Below, piece by piece: positions 54,727-61,673 of a stretch of DNA of 64,000 bases. Position 1 is the stretch's first letter. Every line of letters begins with the position of its first letter. Source of the DNA: Glycomyces sp. TRM65418. GTDB lineage: Bacteria; Actinomycetota; Actinomycetes; Mycobacteriales; Micromonosporaceae. The notes beneath the pieces are model-generated. The model had not been told where the DNA came from. It saw only the letters and a list, made by a program, of their open reading frames with translations, and did not search any database. A program made the translations under genes and the position numbers. The stretch spans positions 124,001 to 188,000 of the forward strand of contig NZ_JAJFAX010000001.1 of the NCBI RefSeq assembly GCF_019710475.1, in the 5' to 3' direction.

Positions 54727-55025
54727 CCGCCCCACCGGTTGGTGATGCGGGTGATGCCGGCCTGCCAGTTGCTCGCCGAGGTGTCGGTGGCCGTGGCGAG
54801 GCGGTTGAAGGCGGTCTGGAGGGCGGTGAACTCGCCCTCGGTGTCGGTGTTGAACTTCGCGAAGCCCTCGGTGCCGGCGCCGACCCACTGGCCCTTGACC
54901 GTCGAGACGGCGCTCTGGAGCTGGCCCAGGATGCCCTCGAAGCGGCCGCGGTAGGTGTGCTGCACCTGGGCGAGGCCCTGGAGTTCGGAGACGTTGCCGT
55001 GCAACTCGTAGGGAGAGGCGGGCAT
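54723..55025 (-). CDS. WXG100 family type VII secretion target (EsxB/EsxA-like)
   Basis: A 100-aa helical hairpin protein with the central WXG turn QWVGAGTEGFAKFN and heptad-like helices on each side (LQGLAQVQHTYRGRFEGILG; FTALQTAFNRLATATDTSAS). Such proteins are exported as dimers by ESX systems and are needed for secretion of other substrates. The probable partner is the 116-aa protein encoded just upstream. It is the second gene of the leftward esx-ecc operon, 13 bp from its neighbour and overlapping the next gene. Confidence 0.9.
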   Translation of the reverse strand: MPASPYELHGNVSELQGLAQVQHTYRGRFEGILGQLQSAVSTVKGQWVGAGTEGFAKFNTDTEGEFTALQTAFNRLATATDTSASNWQAGITRITNRWGG

Positions 55026-55038
55026 GACGCGGTCCTTC

Positions 55039-55389
55039 CTAGACGGTGATGGAGATCGGCTTGATGGGCGTCATGGCGCCGTGGGCGCCGGCGTACTCGC
55101 CGTGGTTCTGGTCGTCGACGGTGACGCCGTCGGTGTTGGTCTGATCCTGCGCCATCGCGCTGACGCCGTACTTGTCGGCGAGCGCGTTGTAGGCGGCGAT
55201 GAAGTCGGCCTTGGCGAGCTGGAACTGGTGGAGCGCCGCGCCGCTCTGGGCCAGGACGTCGCGCTCCATTTCGCCGATGAGCGAGCGCAGCTGCCCGAAG
55301 AGCTCGTCGACCGAAACCTGGTGGCTATTGGCGCTGACGTTCAGCGCATTGGCGACTGTGAGCCCGAATTCATTCGCGCTTCCAGGCAT
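55039..55389 (-). CDS. WXG100-like protein lacking the Trp-X-Gly turn
   Basis: A 116-aa protein with two amphipathic helices (VDELFGQLRSLIGEMERDVL; ALHQFQLAKADFIAAYNALA) and a polar C-terminal tail (TVDDQNHGEYAGAH). The turn between the helices reads LAQSGAALH, without Trp. Size, position and helical pattern fit the heterodimer partner of the adjacent WXG100 protein. A canonical YxxxD/E export motif is not obvious, although Y-containing segments follow the second helix. It is the first gene of the leftward operon; GGAGG lies upstream of the ATG at 55389. Confidence 0.75.
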   Translation of the reverse strand: MPGSANEFGLTVANALNVSANSHQVSVDELFGQLRSLIGEMERDVLAQSGAALHQFQLAKADFIAAYNALADKYGVSAMAQDQTNTDGVTVDDQNHGEYAGAHGAMTPIKPISITV

Positions 55390-55485
55390 GGTTGTCCTCC
55401 TTCAGAAGGGAATTACGGGGAATTTAGCAGGCGGTCGAAAAGGCTCTATCGACGTCTCGGTGAACAATTCATAACGACGCCGATC

Positions 55486-55566
55486 GGGACCGGTCCCGCA
55501 ATGTCAGGAGTACCGTCATTGCAATGTCGCCGGGACCGGTCCCATGCTGCCATCGGGACCGGTCCC
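55486..55566. repeat. Three copies of the palindrome GGGACCGGTCCC between divergent esx operons
   Basis: Identical 12-bp perfect palindromes start at 55486, 55532 and 55555. The start-to-start distances are 46 and 23 bp, exact multiples of 23. A weak half-match (GTACCGTC) sits at the vacant position near 55509. GCAATGTC follows copy 1 and recurs before copy 2. This looks like an operator array for a cooperative regulator acting on both esx promoters. Confidence 0.75.
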
Positions 55567-55610
55567 AGGAAAAACGCTTGAGTCACAAGAGAAACAGCAG
55601 CACCATTCTC

Positions 55611-55638
55611 TCGAAATCCACTGAGGTTAACCTAAAAT
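55611..55638 (+). promoter_or_regulatory. Promoter-like pair with AGGTTAACCT palindrome over the -10
   Basis: TCGAAA (55611) and TAAAAT (55633) are 16 bp apart. AGGTTAACCT (55624-55633) is a perfect 10-bp palindrome ending in the -10. AGGTTA/TAACCT are also half-sites of DtxR/IdeR-type metal boxes, but the full 19-bp box is not present. Confidence 0.4.
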
Positions 55639-55716
55639 TCCACAATTGCTCACCTAGCTTGGATTACCCTCTCCGTAGTCTCGATTCTCAGCGACGCCAC
55701 CCCCAATGGAGGACCG

Positions 55717-56049
55717 ATGGACTTCCTCGGAATGAACCCTGATTCCGCCAATGCGAATGGTGAGCAGATCATGACGCTGGCCGAGAGCTTCGGTTCGCTC
55801 CAAGGCGAACTGATGTCAATTGTGGAGGGCTGTATCGCCGCGGCCGGCGAACCGGAGGTGATCGGCGGCTACGAGGAGTTCGGCGCAACCTGGTCGACCG
55901 ACCTCGCCCGGACGGCCGCGCACGGCGCCAGTGTCGGCGGCACGACCCTCATCACGGTCGCCGATGGCGTCGGCGTCGACGCCGAGAACGCCGCGCTCCA
56001 AGCGGTCGACGCCCCCGACGTCGCCCCGCCCGCCATCGCGATGAACTGA
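55717..56049 (+). CDS. EspC-like type VII secretion target
   Basis: A 110-aa helical protein. It has a first helix SANANGEQIMTLAESFGSLQ, then VIGGYEEFGATWSTDLARTA, and a closing GVGVDAENAALQAVDAPDV. The small size, the Trp after a loop and the location before a large substrate gene resemble the EspC/DUF2580-type ESX targets that act as partner or chaperone of a bigger protein. The ATG at 55717 follows GGAGGACCG. It is the first gene of the rightward ESX-associated operon, 25 bp before the 831-aa gene. Confidence 0.7.
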   Translation: MDFLGMNPDSANANGEQIMTLAESFGSLQGELMSIVEGCIAAAGEPEVIGGYEEFGATWSTDLARTAAHGASVGGTTLITVADGVGVDAENAALQAVDAPDVAPPAIAMN

Positions 56050-56074
56050 CACGGCCCCAGAGGAGACCGACGAC

Positions 56075-58570
56075 ATGCCCAGCATCCCCACCATCGGCAG
56101 CTTCGACCCGCCCACCACCACCGCGGACGAGGCCGCGCTCCAAGAGCACGCCCGGACGCTCGTGGCGCACTCGGGCCGCATCATCGGCCAGGGCACCGCC
56201 GTCATGGAGCAGATGAACACCACCGCGGTGGACTTCAGTGAGCTCGTCGCCGAGCCCCTCAAGCGCAACGGCCAGGAGTCCCTCGCCGCCAGCGAGATCG
56301 CGATGCAGGGAGCCGTGTGGGGCTCCACCGTCACCGAGCGGTGGGCCACCGACGTCACGACCTTCAAGGAGACGATCGCGGCGCTCGAGGCCGAGTGGGC
56401 CGCCGCGGTCGCCGCCGACTTCGGCGCCGGCCCGGACCCGGCCGCCATCGCCGCCGCCGGCCAGGCCAAGCTCGCCGAGATGAACGCCCGCGCCAACGAG
56501 GCGTACGAGCTGCTGAAGGCGAACGCGGCCACGGCGGGCGGCATGCTCACCGGAGGACCGACCCCGGCCAACCTCCAGGCCCTCGCCGCGGGCGCGGGCG
56601 GGGCCAGCTGGCTGGCGTTCAACGTCTTCGGCACCGCCGCCGGGCCACCGCCCGTCACCGGAGCCGAGGGCGCGGCGCTGGCCGACATGATCCTCGGCCA
56701 TTTCGCGAACGGCACTCCCCTGCCGCCCGCGCTGTTCGACGTCATGCGCTCGCTGGCCCAGCACGCCCAGAACCTCCAGTCGGGAGCCCTCGGCGCGCTC
56801 AGCGCCGACCAGCTCGCCTACCTCGAGCAGTTCTTCCGCGGCCTGGACCGACCCTGGAACGCGAACCTGCCGATCGACACGAACATGCTGTACCACCTGC
56901 CGGAGATCATCGGGAACTCCGGACTGTCGGCCGGCGACCAGTCGCTGATGCTCGGCGCGGTCGGCGGCGGCCTGCTCGCCCTGTCGGATCACCGGCTCGG
57001 GGGCGGGAGCAACCGACTCCCCGGCACCGTGCAGGGACTGATCGGACGCTACTTCGGCGGCGGGGGCACGCCCGCGCAGGACTCCGCGAACCAGCTCAAC
57101 GCGCTGGGTGCGATGCTCGGCGCCACCGGACACCAAGGCGTCGGGCTCGAGCGGCTCCAAGGGGGCGAGGAACTGTCGGCGGCGCTGACCATGTCGGTCG
57201 CCGACGCCAACTCGATCCCCGAGCTCGTTCGCGCCGGAGCGCCGGTCGACGAGTTCCTCCTCGGACTGAACGGCTTCGAGGAGGGGGCCAGGACCGAGCT
57301 GCTCGGTGTCGCCACCCGCCACACCGAGGTCAACGGCCAACTGCTGACGGGCCGGACCGTCCACCCCGACTACGGCTCCGACACGCCCGAGTTCCTCGTG
57401 CGCAGCCTCTTCGGCCACGACTGGCACGACGACGGGATGGCGGCCGCCGGACTCGTCAACTGGATCAGCGACCCGAATCTGCCGGAGCAGTACCGGGACC
57501 TGGCCACCGAATCGGCCTACACGCTGTTCACCGTCTCCACCAATGAGGACGTCAACGGCCGGTGGGGCGCGGCGACGACCTACGGCGTGCTCACCGACGG
57601 CTTCGGCGCGATCGGGCCGTTCGAGGCCGCGCCGGTCGGCGTGGCCAACCCGCACATCGCACAGGCGATGGCGCGCACGGCCGTGTCCTATCTCGACTAC
57701 TTCGACGACTCCAACACCGGCGGCCCGAACCGGCTCGCCTTGTCCGTCGACCCCCGCGCCTCCGACATGTACCTCAACCTGCAGACGCGAGAGAACTTCT
57801 TCGAACTGGCCATGGGAGACAAGGGCGCCGCCGACCTCCTCGGCACGGCGGCCTACGCCAGAATGATCGCCTCGGCCGGCGAGGCGCACCTGTGGGAGGG
57901 CCTGCCCGAGGCCGAGACCCATGGAGCGAACGGGGGCATGCTGGCCAGGCTGCTCGACACCGGGCTCACGCGGATGATGGAAGACGCGACCACTGACGCC
58001 GAGGGCGTGACCGCGCACAACACCCAGCAAGCCGCCTGGTTCCGCGCCGGCGCCGCCGCCGTCAAGGAGCTCATCTCCGAGCTGCCGGTCGTCCGGCAGC
58101 TCGGCGATGCCGGCCGCATCTTCATGAAAGAGCTGCTCGAAGCGCCGAAGTGGGCGCCGGGGGCCATGCAGGCCGAAGGCTGGGTCTGGGGCAGCGGTCG
58201 GACGCCCGCCATCGAGGACCCCGGCTTCGGTCTCGACCTCGAGAGCGTCAAGCTCGGCGCCGCCCACTCGCTTGTGGACGCGCTGCTCAAGGACCCCGAG
58301 TCCGGCATCGACATCCGCGACGTCGAAGCGGTCGACTCGCGGCTGGTCACGACCGACGACGCCGGCAACACCGTGCTGCTGCCGGCGGAACAGCTCCTCG
58401 GCGCCGATATCCCGCCGTCGCAGGGCGATCCGGAGCAGCAGGGGAACATGCAGAACCGCGAGGCGCGGCAGTTCCTCGAAGAAGTCCTGGCCGAGTCCTG
58501 CTACGACGACGCCGGCGCGAACCTCGACGAGTTCGTCCGGGAATTCTTCGCACGGCGCGAGAGCAAGTAG
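56075..58570 (+). CDS. Large putative ESX substrate (helical, TPR-region type)
   Basis: An 831-aa protein without signal peptide or transmembrane helix. The first about 170 residues are Ala/Glu-rich helices like LXG/WXG-type N-termini (SLAASEIAMQGAVWGSTVTE, AALEAEWAAAVAADFGAGPD). The rest is alpha-helical, comparable to proteins annotated as TPR repeat region-containing in mycobacteria. No toxin or peptidase motif is recognisable. Position directly after an EspC-like gene and opposite eccC/eccD makes export by this ESX system likely. An ADP-ribosyl or nuclease domain was looked for at the C-terminus and not found. Confidence 0.65.
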   Translation: MPSIPTIGSFDPPTTTADEAALQEHARTLVAHSGRIIGQGTAVMEQMNTTAVDFSELVAEPLKRNGQESLAASEIAMQGAVWGSTVTERWATDVTTFKETIAALEAEWAAAVAADFGAGPDPAAIAAAGQAKLAEMNARANEAYELLKANAATAGGMLTGGPTPANLQALAAGAGGASWLAFNVFGTAAGPPPVTGAEGAALADMILGHFANGTPLPPALFDVMRSLAQHAQNLQSGALGALSADQLAYLEQFFRGLDRPWNANLPIDTNMLYHLPEIIGNSGLSAGDQSLMLGAVGGGLLALSDHRLGGGSNRLPGTVQGLIGRYFGGGGTPAQDSANQLNALGAMLGATGHQGVGLERLQGGEELSAALTMSVADANSIPELVRAGAPVDEFLLGLNGFEEGARTELLGVATRHTEVNGQLLTGRTVHPDYGSDTPEFLVRSLFGHDWHDDGMAAAGLVNWISDPNLPEQYRDLATESAYTLFTVSTNEDVNGRWGAATTYGVLTDGFGAIGPFEAAPVGVANPHIAQAMARTAVSYLDYFDDSNTGGPNRLALSVDPRASDMYLNLQTRENFFELAMGDKGAADLLGTAAYARMIASAGEAHLWEGLPEAETHGANGGMLARLLDTGLTRMMEDATTDAEGVTAHNTQQAAWFRAGAAAVKELISELPVVRQLGDAGRIFMKELLEAPKWAPGAMQAEGWVWGSGRTPAIEDPGFGLDLESVKLGAAHSLVDALLKDPESGIDIRDVEAVDSRLVTTDDAGNTVLLPAEQLLGADIPPSQGDPEQQGNMQNREARQFLEEVLAESCYDDAGANLDEFVREFFARRESK

Positions 58571-58597
58571 ACCCCTATCCGATCAGGAGAAAGCACG

Positions 58598-59455
58598 TTG
58601 CAGAACGAGGAGCCAGGCGGCCCGAAGCACTCGGCCCCGCGGGACCTGCCCGCCGGCATGAGCGAACTCTGGGAGAAGGCGCGTGCAGGCCTGGGCGCCA
58701 ACCGGTCGATGGCAGGCGTCGCCGCCGCCGCCGCGCTGGTGCTGATCGTGGCCGTCATCTGGGCGGTGATGTCCGCCGGCGGCGGCGACGATCCCGAGGC
58801 CGCCGCCGAAGACGAGCCCGCCGCCACCGAGTCGCCCAGCCCGTCGGCCTCGCCCTCGCCCTCGGCGTCCCCGAGCGCATCGGCGTCGCCCGAACCCGAC
58901 GACCACGCCGATCCCCCGCCCCAGGAGACGACCGACGACGAGAAGGAGGCCGATGAGGGGGCCACGGAGCAGGCCGAGACTGATTCGGGAGGCCTGTCGG
59001 CCATGCCTGACACCGGCTTCTACCAGGCTCGCCAGGAGGCCAGCGGCCTATGCCTGACCCAGGGGCCCGAGCCGGGGTATGAAGAGCGGACCGTGACCGT
59101 GCTCGGCGACTGCGCCGAGGCGTATCCCGATCTGCAATGGGAGGCCGAGGACGCGGCCGAAGAGGAGGGTGTGTACATCGTCGAGATGCACTTCGACGAG
59201 GACACCGACTGCCTGGGCGTCGACTACGAGGGCGACGAGACCGGGCTCCTCCTGTCGGCCAAGAGCTGCGCGTGGGCCGACACGCAGCAGTTCAAGCTGG
59301 AGCCGGTCAGCGGCGGCGTCTTCCTGATCCGCACCGTCTCGGGCGACGACCTGTGCCTGGGCCAGCTCAAGGACCAGCCGTCCGAGGAGGGTCGGGCCGT
59401 CGCCACCCGGAACTGCGACGCCGGCGACCCGAAGCAGCGTTGGAGCATCGGTTAG
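58598..59455 (+). CDS. Membrane-anchored protein with beta-trefoil (ricin-like) outer domain
   Basis: A 285-aa protein. A short cytosolic start is followed by one transmembrane helix (about 38-60, MAGVAAAAALVLIVAVIWAV). A Ser/Pro/Glu/Asp-rich linker runs to about residue 145. The outer domain (about 145-285) has repeated Cys-Leu strands (ASGLCLTQGP, DTDCLGVDYEG, DDLCLGQLKD) and a closing QRWSIG. The spacing fits a ricin-type beta-trefoil that binds sugars or cell-wall material. The start codon is TTG at 58598 with AGGAGA ten bases upstream. It is the third gene of the rightward ESX-associated operon. Confidence 0.7.
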   Translation: MQNEEPGGPKHSAPRDLPAGMSELWEKARAGLGANRSMAGVAAAAALVLIVAVIWAVMSAGGGDDPEAAAEDEPAATESPSPSASPSPSASPSASASPEPDDHADPPPQETTDDEKEADEGATEQAETDSGGLSAMPDTGFYQARQEASGLCLTQGPEPGYEERTVTVLGDCAEAYPDLQWEAEDAAEEEGVYIVEMHFDEDTDCLGVDYEGDETGLLLSAKSCAWADTQQFKLEPVSGGVFLIRTVSGDDLCLGQLKDQPSEEGRAVATRNCDAGDPKQRWSIG

Positions 59456-59567
59456 CGGATTCCGGGACCAGCGAGCGCCCGCCCTGGGCGCTCAGGCCCA
59501 TATCGCCTCGGCGACGGTCATGCCGAGAACGAGGGCACCGAGTCCCGCGGGAGGCCGGCGGCCGGTC

Positions 59568-59830
59568 TCACCCGTCGATGGCGAGGTGGGTCTTGGTCGA
59601 CCACCCGCCCCGTGAACGCCCCAGTGCTTCACCGGCTACGGGCGCGAGGGCTCGTTTTGCGGGCGCCGGCGGCGTGCTGGTGGACCCGCACGATCGAGGA
59701 GTCGAGACTGATCGTCCACTCCCCGAAGGATGCCGTCGTCCTTGACCTGCGCGGCGGCGAAGACCTTGTTCCGAGTCCCCTCGGCGGTCCACCGCCGCGG
59801 CCGCTCGTGCCACGGTTGTGCCTCAGCCAC
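59568..59830 (-). pseudogene. IS5-type transposase fragment (middle part, frameshifted)
   Basis: Three frames each give a piece of one IS5-type transposase: RRWTAEGTRNKVFAAAQVKD, then WTISLDSSIVRVHQHAAGAR, the first catalytic Asp region, then EALGRSRGGWSTKTHLAIDG. Both ends are missing. It is another dead transposase, from a copy different from the 13.6-kb remnant. Confidence 0.75.
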
Positions 59831-59850
59831 AACCGTTCACAGGCCAGGCT

Positions 59851-60288
59851 CTAGCCCATCGGCAGCCGGAAGCCGTACCTGCCGGCCAGTTCGGTCGATT
59901 CCGGATGGGTCGCCCAGGTCGCGATGAAGTAAGTGCCCCCGTCCGCCAGTTCGTCGGACAGGTCGAGCTCGCGTCCGTGACCGGGTTCGATGAGGTCTTC
60001 GGGCTCGGTGTGCGGGGCCTCCTCGACATCGATGAAGTCGTCGCCGGATCGCCATGCGTACACCGTCAACGCGCAGTAGTTCTCGTCCCCGAGGTTCTGG
60101 AACCGCCATGTGATGCCGTCCACGTAGCACACCTTCCAAGGCCCGACCCGTACGTCGCGGCTCTTGCCGTCCAGTGCCGCCTCGGCGGCCTTCCTCGCGC
60201 CCCGGGCCGACCACCCCGCGAAGACGGCGGCGGCCAGCGCGACGAACGCGGCGACGACGTGCACAGCGGCACTGAAGGGATCAGTCAT
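59851..60288 (-). CDS. Hypothetical protein with N-terminal membrane helix
   Basis: A 145-aa protein starting at the ATG at 60288. One hydrophobic helix (about 8-28, AAVHVVAAFVALAAAVFAGW) precedes a soluble domain with many aromatic residues (VGPWKVCYVDGITWRFQNLG; YFIATWATHPESTELAGRYG). The soluble part resembles the immunoglobulin-like beta domains found in many actinomycete hypothetical proteins, but no family is recognised. It is monocistronic. Confidence 0.55.
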   Translation of the reverse strand: MTDPFSAAVHVVAAFVALAAAVFAGWSARGARKAAEAALDGKSRDVRVGPWKVCYVDGITWRFQNLGDENYCALTVYAWRSGDDFIDVEEAPHTEPEDLIEPGHGRELDLSDELADGGTYFIATWATHPESTELAGRYGFRLPMG

Positions 60289-60476
60289 GAGCCGACCGTA
60301 CTGGAGGCGGACCCGACCCGCCGTGCGAAGGATGCCGGTCCCTGCACACGCTTGAGGAGAGGACCGCGCGGTCCTCTCCTCGAGCGCATCATTTCCTCGT
60401 CGTCCCGTGCCTGCCCGGAAGTCGGCCCGGACAGGGTCGGCCGCATCCTCGCCGATGCGGACGGGCGGGGCACTGA

Positions 60477-61154
60477 TCAGCCGCGCCGTGCGTCGGCGGC
60501 GACGATCGCCAGCCAGGTCATCGCGGTCAGGCAGGTGAAGGCGAGGACGAGCGAACCCGCGGGCCCCTGTGCCGAGGAGTAGAGGTCCCCGGCGAGGAAG
60601 ACGGTGGCGGCGATCCGTGAGCTCAACGCCATTCCGCGCCGACCGGTCCGGGCGTAGTGGCGGCCCATCACGTAGCAGGCGGCGATCAAGGCGATGAATG
60701 CGATCGTGCCGACGGCGAGGTGGAGGACGGAGCCGAGTGTCATGCCGGAGGCCTCGGACGCGTCGGCCGGAAAACCGCCGCCGCCTTGCAGGACGAACGG
60801 TCCGCACAGGAGGATCCCGATGCCGTAGGCGAGGACCAGTCGGGGTCCCCACGCACCTCCGGGAGTGCCGCGAAGGGCTCGGCGAAGTCCCACCCCGCCC
60901 AGTGTCAAGAGCAGTCCCGAGACGATGAAGTTGGTGATCTGGATCCACCCCAGATCGCCGTTGGAGAGCAGGCTCAGCGGGTGGCGGGTCAGGTCGAAGC
61001 CCTCGCGGGTGACGGCCTGCGTGAGCGAGACGACGCCGAAGACGGCGGTTCCCGCGATGAGGCTCGCGAGCATCCGGCGAGTGCCGGCGCTGTGGCCCTC
61101 GCCGTCAGCGGCGGTGCGGTGGACCTCGATGTGGTGAGCGGCGGTGGCGGTCAT
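60477..61154 (-). CDS. DUF998 family membrane protein
   Basis: A 225-aa protein with six predicted transmembrane helices. The features typical of DUF998 are present: LIAGTAVFGVVSLTQAVTRE, then FDLTRHPLSLLSNGDLGWIQ (the RHPxSxLSxG motif), and YGIGILLCGPFVLQGGGGFP. The function of the family is unknown. It is divergently transcribed from the YCII/sigma pair. In actinomycetes such membrane genes often lie beside ECF sigma units, so co-regulation is possible. Confidence 0.85.
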   Translation of the reverse strand: MTATAAHHIEVHRTAADGEGHSAGTRRMLASLIAGTAVFGVVSLTQAVTREGFDLTRHPLSLLSNGDLGWIQITNFIVSGLLLTLGGVGLRRALRGTPGGAWGPRLVLAYGIGILLCGPFVLQGGGGFPADASEASGMTLGSVLHLAVGTIAFIALIAACYVMGRHYARTGRRGMALSSRIAATVFLAGDLYSSAQGPAGSLVLAFTCLTAMTWLAIVAADARRG

Positions 61155-61337
61155 CGTCGTTCCTCTTTCAGTGAAGGGATTCGCTTGTCACTGATGCGTC
61201 GCCTGAATCGGCCGGAATTCGACAGCGCCGCCGTCATGTACGCTGATCGGCGAAATCACGCGTTCCCTGTCACATCGGTGCGCTGTTGCGGCGGCGCCAC
61301 ACGAGGTGCTGACCCGAAGCGGATCTGAGGAGGTCCA

Positions 61338-61673
61338 ATGCAGTTCTTGCTGACCACACGGGACGACGGCACCGGTGCCGACGTGGACGAGGCGATGCAC
61401 GCCGAGCTGATGGCGTTCATCAAGGAGCTGAGCGACACGGGCGTGCTGGTCGCCACCGGGGGACTCGACGCGGGCACCCGCGTCGTGAGCGCCGGCGGCT
61501 CGCTCACCCTCACCGACGGCCCCTTCGCCGAGACCAAGGAGGCGATCGTCAGCTTCGCGCTGGTCGAGGTGGACTCCCGGGAGGAGGCCATCGACGTGAG
61601 CAGGCGCTTCGTCGAGATCTTCGGCGGCGGCACGTCCACGGTGCAGCAGGTCTTCGGTCCCGTCGACGCATGA
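61338..61673 (+). CDS. YCII-related (DGPF) domain protein
   Basis: A 111-aa protein of the YCII family. It contains GGLDAGTRVVSAGGSLTLTD then GPFAETKEAIVSFALVEVDS, the DGPF signature that names this branch. Its genes are almost always paired with ECF42-type sigma factors, as here, where the stop overlaps the sigma-factor start (ATGA). The exact chemistry is unknown. A sensory or accessory role for the sigma factor is usually assumed. GGAGG lies upstream of the ATG. Confidence 0.92.
   Translation: MQFLLTTRDDGTGADVDEAMHAELMAFIKELSDTGVLVATGGLDAGTRVVSAGGSLTLTDGPFAETKEAIVSFALVEVDSREEAIDVSRRFVEIFGGGTSTVQQVFGPVDA

Noticed and set aside
55624-55633. A full IdeR/DtxR metal box before the EspC-like gene
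   Set aside because: Only a 10-bp AGGTTAACCT palindrome is present, not the 19-bp box, so iron control is not claimed.
58800-58920. Tandem repeat or CRISPR-like pattern from repeated TCGCC/TCGGC units
   Set aside because: It encodes the Ser/Pro/Ala-rich linker of a membrane protein; there is no repeat-spacer regularity.
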